Shown one piece after another: positions 45,233 to 53,971 of a stretch of 64,000 nt of DNA. The notes under the pieces were generated by a model, which saw nothing but the letters and a program-made list of their open reading frames with translations, had not been told where the DNA came from and made no database searches. This stretch comes from Ahrensia sp. (GTDB taxonomy: Bacteria; Pseudomonadota; Alphaproteobacteria; Rhizobiales; Rhizobiaceae). The stretch's first letter is position 1; every line of letters begins with the position of its first letter. The DNA is taken from NCBI GenBank assembly GCA_028817895.1, contig JAPPOQ010000005.1, forward strand, positions 1-64,000, given 5' to 3'. The position numbers and the translations under genes are program-made.

Positions 45233-45718
45233 TCAGGCGAGACTTTTGGCAAAACGCTCCCGCAAAAGCTTCAGCTTTGGATCGATGTAGGCCCTGCAGA
45301 ACGGGCGTTGAGGATCGGTTTCGTAATAGTTGTGAAACCGTTCATCGGACGGTTTGAAGCCCTTGAAAAGCAGTGCGTTGGTGACCAGCGGCTCATCGAA
45401 CCCGCTTGCCAGATGCGTGAGCAGCTCTTGTGCCGGTTCGAACTGCTCATCATCGAAAGCGTAGACGGCGCTTCGATATTTGCCCCGCATCGAATGATTG
45501 GACGTGCTGGCATGAGTGCGCAAATGAATGTCGATCAACGACCGAAGGCCGATAAGGCCGGAATCGAAATGCACGATGACAGCTTCCGACCAACTCTCAT
45601 GCGGAGGCAATGAACGGATGAAGCCCTGCTCAACCCGTTCGACACCTTTCAGGGACTGGAAGACGGCTTCCGTACACCAATGGCAGCCACCACCCAGCCC
45701 GATTCTCTGCCCGCTCAA
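45233..45718 (-). CDS. msrA: Peptide-methionine (S)-S-oxide reductase (MsrA)
   Basis: A 161-residue thiol reductase that repairs methionine-S-sulfoxide. The active-site Cys is Cys12 in GGGCHWCTEAVFQ, a variant of the usual GCFWC with His in place of Phe. A second Cys (Cys15) is two residues on. The sequence is shorter than E. coli MsrA (212) and lacks long extensions. Its ATG overlaps the stop of the small secreted-protein gene upstream. It converges with the second endonuclease III gene. Confidence 0.86.
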   Translation of the reverse strand: MSGQRIGLGGGCHWCTEAVFQSLKGVERVEQGFIRSLPPHESWSEAVIVHFDSGLIGLRSLIDIHLRTHASTSNHSMRGKYRSAVYAFDDEQFEPAQELLTHLASGFDEPLVTNALLFKGFKPSDERFHNYYETDPQRPFCRAYIDPKLKLLRERFAKSLA

Positions 45719-46062
45719 TGGCGGAAGAAGCCGCGACGATTGCGGAACCCGCTGCGTACCCGGCGCTCCCCATTGGGTCCGAAAGCCGGGCCATCCGTAA
45801 AGACGCGTGCGCGATCAAAGCCGCGAACATCACCCCGGAAATGACGGTGCCGCCTTATACGATTGCGATGCGCATGGCTGCGCTTGAACCTGCGATGACG
45901 GTGAAAGCTACGCTTTTTGAAGCCCACTTGCGTAACATCAGCTGTCCCCGTCTGCGAGTTGGCTACCAGACCACTTGCTGGCCCAATCGGAGCCGCCTGA
46001 GCTGCCAGGGGCGCTGCTGCAAGGGCGATGGATACCGCGATCATTTTGAGTGAGAATTTCAT
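45715..46062 (-). CDS. Small secreted His/Arg-rich basic protein, function unknown
   Basis: A 115-residue protein. Residues 1-23 are a clear Sec signal peptide (hydrophobic core MIAVSIALAAAPLAA, cleavage at AQA). The mature part is very rich in His, Arg and Phe (for example HRHRRFKRSHAHRNRIRRHR) and Gly near the C-terminus. No domain was recognised; it looks like a low-complexity periplasmic protein, possibly metal-binding through the His residues. It is co-transcribed with msrA by a 4-bp overlap, suggesting envelope stress protection. The start at 46062 has a GAGAGGA site. Confidence 0.72.
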   Translation of the reverse strand: MKFSLKMIAVSIALAAAPLAAQAAPIGPASGLVANSQTGTADVTQVGFKKRSFHRHRRFKRSHAHRNRIRRHRHFRGDVRGFDRARVFTDGPAFGPNGERRVRSGFRNRRGFFRH

Positions 46063-46203
46063 GGCGCTGTCCTCTCGGTTTGCCGACCGCACTATTTGTG
46101 TTGTCTGACAGAGATTTAGGCCTATTGAGATGCGACACAACAGCTCTCACGCTTTCGTCAGGGAGGTTTGATATCACGCATCTCAACGTCGACAATATAC
46201 GCC

Positions 46204-47214
46204 ATGCGCTTTGACAAACTTTTGCGACCGACACCGCGGGGACTCTACTGTCCACCCGGCGATTTCCACATTGATCCAGTCATGCCGGTTGCGCGCGCTC
46301 TGATCACGCATGGTCACGCAGATCATGCGAGAGCAGGCCATGGCGAAATTTGGGCGACGCGGCAAACGCTTGATATCATGGCGATCCGATATGGTGCGGA
46401 CCACTGCCATGTGGCGCATGTCGCCGATTTACGAGAGACGTTTAAGGTCAACGGGGTCACGGTCGGCTTCTGGCCGGCGGGGCATGTACTGGGTTCGGCC
46501 CAAATCCTGGTCGAGTATTCAGGATGCAGGATCGTTGCGTCAGGAGATTACAAGCGCCGCAGAGACCCTTCTTGCGAACCGTTTGAGCCAGTCGCCTGCG
46601 ACGTCTTTATCACGGAAGCCACCTTTGCTCTGCCGGTGTTTCGCCACCCCGATACGCAGGGGGAGATTGACAAGCTTCTTACTTCGGTTCGGCATTTTCC
46701 TGAACGAGCGCATCTGGTTGGCGTTTACGCCTTAGGCAAGGCGCAAAGGGTCATCCGACATCTGCGCGAAGCCGGCTATGCAGAACCGATCTACATCCAT
46801 GGATCACTGGCGCGTCTGTGCGACTACTACGAAAGCCAGGGATATCCGCTTGGTCCGTTGCTTCCGGCAACCCTGGACAAAGGAAAGAAGGGCGACTTTG
46901 CAGGAGCAATCGTGCTTGGCCCTCCCTCAGCGCTGAACGACAAATGGGCGCGCCGCTTTCCCGACCCCATTTCCTGCTTTGCAAGCGGATGGATGCAGGT
47001 GCGCCAACGCGCCAAGCAGCGCAGCGTCGAGCTGCCTTTGATTCTATCTGACCATTGCGACTGGGACGAGTTAATCGACACGATCAGCGAACTGTCGCCC
47101 AAGGAGATTTGGGTCACCCATGGACGAGACGATGCGTTGGTTCGCTGGTGTGAACTCAATGGCCTGAAGGCGAGGCCGCTTCATCTGGTGGGATATGAGG
47201 AGGACGCCGAGTGA
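46204..47214 (+). CDS. Ligase-associated DNA damage response exonuclease (MBL fold)
   Basis: A 336-residue metallo-beta-lactamase-fold nuclease of the beta-CASP/SNM1-like group. The metal motif is THGHADHARAGHG at about residues 35-47, and GHVLGSAQI and SGDYKRRRD follow as in this family. The GTGA overlap with the ligase gene shows translational coupling. It is one of the four Lhr-Lig repair set members, which process interstrand crosslinks or other complex damage. The ATG at 46204 begins the conserved region. Confidence 0.93.
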   Translation: MRFDKLLRPTPRGLYCPPGDFHIDPVMPVARALITHGHADHARAGHGEIWATRQTLDIMAIRYGADHCHVAHVADLRETFKVNGVTVGFWPAGHVLGSAQILVEYSGCRIVASGDYKRRRDPSCEPFEPVACDVFITEATFALPVFRHPDTQGEIDKLLTSVRHFPERAHLVGVYALGKAQRVIRHLREAGYAEPIYIHGSLARLCDYYESQGYPLGPLLPATLDKGKKGDFAGAIVLGPPSALNDKWARRFPDPISCFASGWMQVRQRAKQRSVELPLILSDHCDWDELIDTISELSPKEIWVTHGRDDALVRWCELNGLKARPLHLVGYEEDAE

Positions 47215-48863
47215 AGCCTTTCGCCACGCTTTTGGACCGTTTGGTGCTCACGCCGTCACGCAACGCCAAACTGCGCCTGCTGGTGGATTACTTCGAGCAG
47301 GTGCCGGACCCCGATCGAGGATACGGCCTTGCAGCCATCACGCGCGATCTCGACATCGTATCGGTCAAACCCGCCATGCTGCGCAATCTTGTTCATGAAC
47401 GCATGGATGAGGTGCTGTTCAAACTGTCCTACGATTATGTGGGGGACTTGGCCGAAACGATTGCGCTTGTCTGGGACAATGACGTCACGGTCACATCTAC
47501 AAAGGATGCTGACTCCAGCCCTCGCGATCACAACGGCGCGCCTCTGCTCTTGTCGGAAGTCGTCGAGCGATTGCAGCGAATGGGAAAGAGCGAGGCCCTC
47601 AAGCAGGTGTCGAGCTGGCTCGATCAACTGGACGCATCTGGTCGCTATGCTCTGCTGAAACTTATCACTGGCGGTATGCGCATTGGCGTGACGGCGCGGC
47701 TGGCCAAGCAGGCGCTTGCGCTATTCGGGCAGCGCCATATCGACGTTGATATCGTGGAGATTGAGGAACTTTGGCACGGGCTTGAGATTCCCTACACTGA
47801 TCTGTTTGCCTGGTTAGAAGGTGATGCGCAAAAGCCAGTCCAGCGCGCCGCCGCTCCGTTCCGGCCTGTTATGCTGGCCAACCCACTGGCCGATGGCGAC
47901 ATGCGCAAGCTCGACCCTTCCGACTATGCGGCTGAATGGAAATGGGACGGTATTCGCGTGCAAGCGACCTGTGAGGCTGGAACAAGACGGCTCTATTCGC
48001 GCACAGGAGACGACATCGGCCGTTCTTTTCCCGATCTTCTGGAGCATATGAATTTCGAAGGCGCCCTTGATGGCGAACTGCTGGTCGGGCGTCCCGGCGA
48101 TAAGGGCATCGATATCGGAAGTTTCTCCGATCTTCAGCAGAGGCTCAATCGCAAGACCGTGTCGAAGAAGCTGCTCGCCTCTCATCCCGTCATTGTTCGC
48201 GTCTATGACCTGCTGGCGGAAGGCGAAACCAACTTGCGCGAAGCAGATTTTTGCCAGCGCAGGGAAGCTCTGGAGCGTTTCGTTCCGTCACTGGAACCGA
48301 CGCGCTTTGATCTTTCGCCGCTCGTTGATTTCGAAAGCTGGGATGAACTTGCGTCCGCGCGCGAGAATGTCCCGCACCCCATCATTGAAGGCGTGATGAT
48401 CAAGCAGTGGAACTCGAGCTATGTGCCCGGGCGTCCGAAGGGACCCTGGTTCAAATGGAAAAAGGACCCGATGCTCATCGATGCGGTTCTCATGTACGCA
48501 CAGCGCGGCCACGGAAAACGCTCAAGCTTTTATTCCGACTACACCTTCGGTGTGTGGACAGGCGAGGGGTCGCTGGTCCCCGTTGGAAAGGCCTATTTCG
48601 GCTTCACCGATGACGAGTTGAAGCAAATCGACAAATTTGTACGCGACAACACAGTGGAACGCTTTGGGCCAGTGCGATCCGTGCGTGCTTCGAAGGATTT
48701 CGGCCTGGTTCTGGAGATCGCATTTGAGGGAATTCAGCGATCAAGCCGACATAAGAGCGGTGTCGCGATGCGTTTTCCGCGCATCAGCAAGTTGCGCTGG
48801 GACAAGCCACCCGCTGAAGCGGATACGATTGAAACGGTCGAAGCACTGCTTGATCCTGCCTGA
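47211..48863 (+). CDS. Cisplatin damage response ATP-dependent DNA ligase
   Basis: A 550-residue ATP-dependent DNA ligase. The adenylation lysine is Lys244 in AEWKWDGIRV (KXDG). An N-terminal DNA-binding domain precedes it. A C-terminal OB domain contains PWFKWKKDPM (motif V). It belongs to the LigB-like group encoded with the MBL exonuclease in proteobacteria. It starts with GTG at 47211 inside the exonuclease stop. The main NAD-dependent ligase gene is not in the window. Confidence 0.94.
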   Translation: MKPFATLLDRLVLTPSRNAKLRLLVDYFEQVPDPDRGYGLAAITRDLDIVSVKPAMLRNLVHERMDEVLFKLSYDYVGDLAETIALVWDNDVTVTSTKDADSSPRDHNGAPLLLSEVVERLQRMGKSEALKQVSSWLDQLDASGRYALLKLITGGMRIGVTARLAKQALALFGQRHIDVDIVEIEELWHGLEIPYTDLFAWLEGDAQKPVQRAAAPFRPVMLANPLADGDMRKLDPSDYAAEWKWDGIRVQATCEAGTRRLYSRTGDDIGRSFPDLLEHMNFEGALDGELLVGRPGDKGIDIGSFSDLQQRLNRKTVSKKLLASHPVIVRVYDLLAEGETNLREADFCQRREALERFVPSLEPTRFDLSPLVDFESWDELASARENVPHPIIEGVMIKQWNSSYVPGRPKGPWFKWKKDPMLIDAVLMYAQRGHGKRSSFYSDYTFGVWTGEGSLVPVGKAYFGFTDDELKQIDKFVRDNTVERFGPVRSVRASKDFGLVLEIAFEGIQRSSRHKSGVAMRFPRISKLRWDKPPAEADTIETVEALLDPA

Positions 48864-48883
48864 GAACCGCGCGGTGACGACTG

Positions 48884-49414
48884 TCAGTCGATGCGCTTTA
48901 ACCCATTGGAAAAGCGCTTCCAGTTTTCAACATAGTGTGCTGCCGACATCTGCAGCATTTGCAGTGCCTTTTCATCCAACTCACGCACAGCCTTTGCAGG
49001 CGATCCCACGATGAGGCTGTGTTCGGGAAACTCCTTTCCCTCTGTCACCAAGGCCCCCGCACCGACAATCGAACCGGCACCTATCTTGGCGCCGTTGAGC
49101 ACGATCGCCCCCATGCCGATAAGAGCATTGTCGCCAATGGTACATCCATGAAGCATCGCTTTGTGACCGATTGTGCACCCCTTTCCGATGGTGAGCGGAA
49201 AGCCGAGATCGGTGTGCATGACCGTGTTTTCCTGGATATTTGTTCCCTCGCCAATGCGGATCGGTTCATTGTCACCGCGAATAACAGCGCCAAACCAGAT
49301 GCCGACATCTTCGCCGATATGCACATTGCCGATGACATGAGCATCCGGCGCCACCCAATAGCGGTTCTCATCCGCAATCTCGGGTCGTCTTCCATCAAGT
49401 TCATATAGGGGCAT
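48884..49414 (-). CDS. Gamma-class carbonic anhydrase-family protein
   Basis: A 176-residue left-handed beta-helix protein with hexapeptide repeats throughout (for example IGKGCTIGHKAMLHGCTIGD, read as IGKGCTIG then HKAMLHG). Three zinc-type histidines are visible in MHTD, IGHK and LHGC. Such proteins (YrdA/CaiE-like) are active or inactive gamma carbonic anhydrases. A C-terminal helix follows the beta-helix. The start at 49414 (MPLYELDG) is the family N-terminus; the open frame upstream is spurious. Confidence 0.92.
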   Translation of the reverse strand: MPLYELDGRRPEIADENRYWVAPDAHVIGNVHIGEDVGIWFGAVIRGDNEPIRIGEGTNIQENTVMHTDLGFPLTIGKGCTIGHKAMLHGCTIGDNALIGMGAIVLNGAKIGAGSIVGAGALVTEGKEFPEHSLIVGSPAKAVRELDEKALQMLQMSAAHYVENWKRFSNGLKRID

Positions 49415-49506
49415 TGGCGTTGACCTCCTGTGGCTGGCCCGATTCTCAAGCGGCTTTAAGTTGTTTGATGGATGGCATTCGCCGTCATGACAAGGCGACG
49501 GGCTGT

Positions 49507-50505
49507 TCAATATCCGCGTTTGGGATCAACGACATTTGTAAGTGTCTCCCCCCGGCGGTAGCGGGTCAGATTGTCGCTGAACATTTCGACAGATTTGACC
49601 TCCCAGCCCTCAAAGACGGACGAACAATGCGGCGTGATGACAACATTTTCGTAGGCCCATAATGGATGATCATCGGGCAGAGGTTCGGTGCTGAAAACAT
49701 CGAGCGCCGCTCCACGAATTAGATCGGAATCGAGCGCATCGAGCAGCGCTTGCTCATCGACCACTCCCCCACGCGACACGTCGATCAAAACCGCCATCTC
49801 CTTCATCGCGCGAAAGGCATCACTCGAGATCAACGCCCGGGTGCTTTCAACCAACGGAACGCACACCGCCACATAGTCAGCCCGCTCCCACAATTGGCTA
49901 AGCTCGCTTACTCCATGAACCGCATCGACACAGGCTACTGGCTGCGGTCTGGCACGCACACCAAGTGTTTTCATTCCATTGGCCTTGGCAAGCCTGGCCA
50001 CTGCCTGCCCGGTCTTTCCCAGACCGATGATCAAGACAACTTTGTCGGCAATCGGTTCAACTTGCCCGGCGATCCATCTGCGGCCCCGCTTCGCTTCCAG
50101 AAACTGCGGAAGACGCAAGGAAAAATGCAACATCATGCCAAGCACATATTGCGCCATCATATCCGCTGCCACGCCAGCAGCATTGGTTACGGTCAGCTTG
50201 TGCGGGTCCCATGGATTCAAGTGATCGGTACCCGAACCGCCAACCGACACCCACTTCACCGTTTTCGAGTCAAGCAAGGCCGCTCTTGGAAAGTCAGGGG
50301 TACCTGCAAATCGAACGGAATAGACAATGTCTGCTCGGGTTCGTGAGATCACATCCGGCAGATCGCGATAGGTCTCGCAGCAATGAACCTTCAAGTCAGG
50401 GTGCCGGGTCTGCAGAACCTGCTTCGCCTGCATCGCCTTGTCAGAGTGCACAATGACAATCGGAGTCTGCATCGCTTGATCGCGGGAATGTGCTTGGTCG
50501 CTCAT
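49507..50505 (-). CDS. D-isomer-specific 2-hydroxyacid dehydrogenase
   Basis: A 332-residue NAD(P)-dependent oxidoreductase that interconverts a 2-keto acid and a D-2-hydroxy acid. The Rossmann motif is LIIGLGKTGQAVA at about residue 157. Catalytic Arg (LIDVSRGGVVDE region), Glu and His (ITPHCSSVFEG) are visible. The second-half DVFSTEPLP segment is typical. An internal ATG at 50472 is an alternative start. The substrate is not determined; the gene lies alone between the carbonic anhydrase and polA genes. Confidence 0.9.
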   Translation of the reverse strand: MSDQAHSRDQAMQTPIVIVHSDKAMQAKQVLQTRHPDLKVHCCETYRDLPDVISRTRADIVYSVRFAGTPDFPRAALLDSKTVKWVSVGGSGTDHLNPWDPHKLTVTNAAGVAADMMAQYVLGMMLHFSLRLPQFLEAKRGRRWIAGQVEPIADKVVLIIGLGKTGQAVARLAKANGMKTLGVRARPQPVACVDAVHGVSELSQLWERADYVAVCVPLVESTRALISSDAFRAMKEMAVLIDVSRGGVVDEQALLDALDSDLIRGAALDVFSTEPLPDDHPLWAYENVVITPHCSSVFEGWEVKSVEMFSDNLTRYRRGETLTNVVDPKRGY

Positions 50506-50606
50506 GCAAGCCCTGACGCGTTCTGTCCAGTCTTGTCAACGGGTGGTGCCCATCTGACTCTGGCGCATTGCATTTGGAGCGCGTCCCCATCGTCTCGCAC
50601 GTCGAT

Positions 50607-53540
50607 CTAATGCGCCTCGTCCCAATTGTCGGCGGCGCGGGCGTCAACCTTGAGTGGAACTTTCAGCTGGAGCACGGGGAGTGTCGCCGATTCCATGACT
50701 TTGCTCACGAGTGGAATCGTGTCATCGACTTCTCTTTCCGGCACTTCGAATATCAGCTCATCATGGACCTGCAACAGCATCCGCGCTGAAAGATTGGCCT
50801 GGTCCAGCGCTGCATCCATGCGAACCATGGCGCGGCGAATGATGTCCGCAGCACTTCCCTGAATCGGCGCATTGATCGCTGCGCGCTCGTTGAAGGCACG
50901 CATGGATGGGTTCGACGCCTTGATGTCCGGATAGTGCGCCTTACGGCCAAAGATCGTCTCCACATAACCATGCTCGCGAGCGAAGGCCTTGGTTTCCTCC
51001 ATATAGTCCTTGATGCCTGGAAATCGTTCAAAATACATCTTGATGTAGTCGGCGGCTTCGCTGCGTTCGATGCCCAGATTGTTGGCCAGACCGAATGCCG
51101 AAATGCCGTAAATGATGCCAAAGTTGATCGCTTTTGCCTGACGGCGGATCATCGGGTCCATTCCCTCAACCGGCACCTTGAACATTTCCGACGCGGTCAT
51201 GGCGTGAATGTCGACACCATCTTCAAAGGCTCGACGCAGTTGCGCGATGTCGGCGATATGGGCCAGCACACGCAATTCAATCTGGCTGTAGTCGGCGGAG
51301 ACGAGCTTGTGACCCGGTTCGGCGACAAAGGCCGTGCGGATCTTGCGGCCTTCTTCGGTGCGCACCGGAATATTTTGCAGATTGGGCTCCGATGATGAAA
51401 GGCGACCGGTGGAGGTCGATGCCATCGCGTAGGACGTATGCACCCGTTTGGTGTTGGGGTTGATGTAGTTCGGCAGAGCATCCGTGTAGGTGGACTTCAG
51501 TTTCGTCAACTGCCGCCAGTCAACAATCTTGCGAGGCAGTTTGTGACCTTCGGCTGCGAGATCCTCCAATTGCTGCGCGCCCGTCGCCCATTGGCCCGTT
51601 TTGGTTTTCTTGCCACCCGGCAACCCCATTTCACCAAACAAAATATCACCGAGCTGCTTGGGCGAGCCGATGTTGAACCTCTGGCCAGCGATCTCGTAAA
51701 TCTCGTCTTCAAGCTGCGCTGCTTTTTGCGCCAGATCGCCGGACAGGCGAGACAGGATTTGCCGGTCAACACTGATCCCACGGGCTTCCATCCGGCAGAT
51801 CACATCGACCAGAGGCCGCTCCAACCTCTCATAGACCACATTCATGCGTTCCGCGATCAACCGCGCTTTGAGCACCTGCCAGAGCCTCAGCGTGACATCG
51901 GCGTCTTCCGCAGCATAGGCGGTGGCCTTGTCGATGGGGACTTTGTCGAACGACACCATCTTTTTGCCCGATCCCGCAACATCCTTAAACGGGATGGGCT
52001 TGTGGCCAAGGATCGCCTCTGACAGGGCATCCATGCCGTGCTTGTTGCGCCCTGCATCCAGGGCATAGGACAACAACATGGTGTCGTCGAACGGGCCAAC
52101 TTCAATTCCATAGCGCGACAGAAGCAGCCAGTCATACTTCATGTTTTGCGCCACCTTCAAAACACCCGGCGCTTCAAGAAGCGGCTTGAGCAGTGCCAAC
52201 GCCTCCATCCTGTCAATTTGATCCGGATCCAGTCCCTCGCTGAACATGTCATCGTCACCCGATGACCCATCCTTCAAATGAGCGAGCGGCACATAGCAGG
52301 CAGCCACTGCGCCATCAATACGCGCAATGGCGAGGGACACCCCCACCAGATCGGCCTGCATCGCATCCACCGAAGTAGCTTCAGTATCCATGGCAACGAC
52401 GCCAAGATGCATGGCTTCATCAATCCAGCCCTTCAAAGCATCAAGCGAGCGCACAGTCTCGTAGCTGCTGTGATCGATCGCGACGCCCGCCGCAGCGGTA
52501 ACCTTCTGATCTGCGAGATGCTTCGGTGTGTAGACACCGTCTTGCTTGGCTATCGCATCGGACGCCGCATTCGCATCCCCATCGAAATCCGGGCCTCTTT
52601 GCTCAAATCCCTCGACATCGATCTCTTCGGCTTCGATCTGGGAAGCTTCCGTCTCTGTTGCAGCAGCCACACGGCGCGTCAGCGTATTGAGCTCCATGCC
52701 CTTGAGGAATGACACCAGTTTTGGACCATTGAGTGGATGCAGCCGCATCTCATCCAGCTGCACGTCGATTGGCGTTTGCGCATCCAGCGTGACCAGCCTT
52801 TTGGAAAGCCGCGCCTGATCAGCAAACTCGATCAGGTTCTCGCGTCTCTTGTTCTGCTTGATCTCGCTGGCACGCTCCAGCAACTCCTCCAGCGTTCCGT
52901 ATTCATCCAGCAACTGCGCCGCCGTTTTCGGACCGATGCCAGGAACGCCCGGGACATTGTCAGTGGAGTCGCCATTCAGCGCCTGCAAGTCGATCATTTT
53001 GTCGGGGTCAACACCGAATTTGGCAAACACCGCTTCGGCGTCGACAATGACATCCTTCATCGTGTCATACATGACCACCTGATCAGTGATGAGCTGCATG
53101 AGGTCTTTGTCGGAGGACACGATGGTGACGTCAGCACCGGCCTCCTGAGCGAGGCGAGCATAGGTGGCGATGAGATCGTCAGCCTCATAGCCCTCCTTTT
53201 CGATGCAGGGCACATCGAAGGCGCGTGTTGCCTCTCGGATCAGCGCAAATTGAGGGCGCAAATCGTCCGGCGGCTCGTCGCGATTGGCCTTGTATTCCGG
53301 GTAGATCTCGTTGCGAAACGTGGTGGAGGAGTAGTCGAAAATGACCGCGAAATGAGTCGGCACCACCCCCGCCGCGGTGTCGCGCGCATCCTGCAGCAGC
53401 TTCCAGAGCATGTTGCAGAAGCCTGATACAGCACCGATCGGAAGCCCGTCTGACTTTCTCGTGAGCGGGGGAAGGGCATGATAGGCCCGGAAAATATAGG
53501 CCGATCCATCGACCAAAAAGAGATGATCACCCGTCTTCAT
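50607..53540 (-). CDS. polA: DNA polymerase I
   Basis: A 977-residue three-domain enzyme with 5'-3' exonuclease, 3'-5' exonuclease and family A polymerase. The N-terminal flap nuclease begins LFLVDGSAYIFRAYHALPPL. The proofreading domain retains catalytic acids in AMDTEATSVDAM, AQNMKYDW and YAAEDADVTLRLW. The polymerase has SSSEPNLQNIPVR, SADYSQIELR (motif A) and RQAKAINFGIIYG (motif B), and HDELIFE (motif C). All active-site residues I can read are intact. It works in repair and Okazaki-fragment maturation. Confidence 0.97.
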   Translation of the reverse strand: MKTGDHLFLVDGSAYIFRAYHALPPLTRKSDGLPIGAVSGFCNMLWKLLQDARDTAAGVVPTHFAVIFDYSSTTFRNEIYPEYKANRDEPPDDLRPQFALIREATRAFDVPCIEKEGYEADDLIATYARLAQEAGADVTIVSSDKDLMQLITDQVVMYDTMKDVIVDAEAVFAKFGVDPDKMIDLQALNGDSTDNVPGVPGIGPKTAAQLLDEYGTLEELLERASEIKQNKRRENLIEFADQARLSKRLVTLDAQTPIDVQLDEMRLHPLNGPKLVSFLKGMELNTLTRRVAAATETEASQIEAEEIDVEGFEQRGPDFDGDANAASDAIAKQDGVYTPKHLADQKVTAAAGVAIDHSSYETVRSLDALKGWIDEAMHLGVVAMDTEATSVDAMQADLVGVSLAIARIDGAVAACYVPLAHLKDGSSGDDDMFSEGLDPDQIDRMEALALLKPLLEAPGVLKVAQNMKYDWLLLSRYGIEVGPFDDTMLLSYALDAGRNKHGMDALSEAILGHKPIPFKDVAGSGKKMVSFDKVPIDKATAYAAEDADVTLRLWQVLKARLIAERMNVVYERLERPLVDVICRMEARGISVDRQILSRLSGDLAQKAAQLEDEIYEIAGQRFNIGSPKQLGDILFGEMGLPGGKKTKTGQWATGAQQLEDLAAEGHKLPRKIVDWRQLTKLKSTYTDALPNYINPNTKRVHTSYAMASTSTGRLSSSEPNLQNIPVRTEEGRKIRTAFVAEPGHKLVSADYSQIELRVLAHIADIAQLRRAFEDGVDIHAMTASEMFKVPVEGMDPMIRRQAKAINFGIIYGISAFGLANNLGIERSEAADYIKMYFERFPGIKDYMEETKAFAREHGYVETIFGRKAHYPDIKASNPSMRAFNERAAINAPIQGSAADIIRRAMVRMDAALDQANLSARMLLQVHDELIFEVPEREVDDTIPLVSKVMESATLPVLQLKVPLKVDARAADNWDEAH

Positions 53541-53971
53541 CTGCCCTCAAAATTCTCGTAAGGTCTTGCAAAAAATACATATTCTTGGCTCATGTCTATG
53601 CGCAAAGCACATGTTGTCTTCTGCCATTATCATAGCGCACAAATTTTCATTTGGTCGATACATCTATCACCTGACGCACACGCGATTGTAATTCACTTGT
53701 CATTTCGCCTCCTTGATAATGCCTGTTGCGCCGCACAATTTCAGCGCCAGGGGCGGCGCAAAGTCGACCTTACCGCATCGCAAATTTCTGTAGCTGCGGG
53801 CCATGTTCTCCGCCCTTTCCCTCTCCTGAGCGGAGTGCGTGGCAGCCTCTGGCGGCCCTGGTCTTTCTTCCCCCGAAAGATCAGGGTTCCGGTGGAGAGT
53901 ATTGCAACATTTCTTTTGACGCTGCGACCAACACTTCTATTGTGCGACCAACAGCAGACCGGAGATGCGAA
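53541..53971. other. Divergent intergenic region polA / dipeptidase, with a hairpin at 53726-53761
   Basis: These 431 bases hold no convincing gene. TTGCGCCGC (53726-53734) and GCGGCGCAA (53753-53761) form a perfect 9-bp stem with an 18-base loop. A 127-codon frame across the region lacks coding character. The part at 53800-53900 has several short GC-rich inverted pairs and could encode a small RNA, but no known family was recognised. The dipeptidase ribosome-binding site (GGAGA) is at the right end. Confidence 0.4.
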
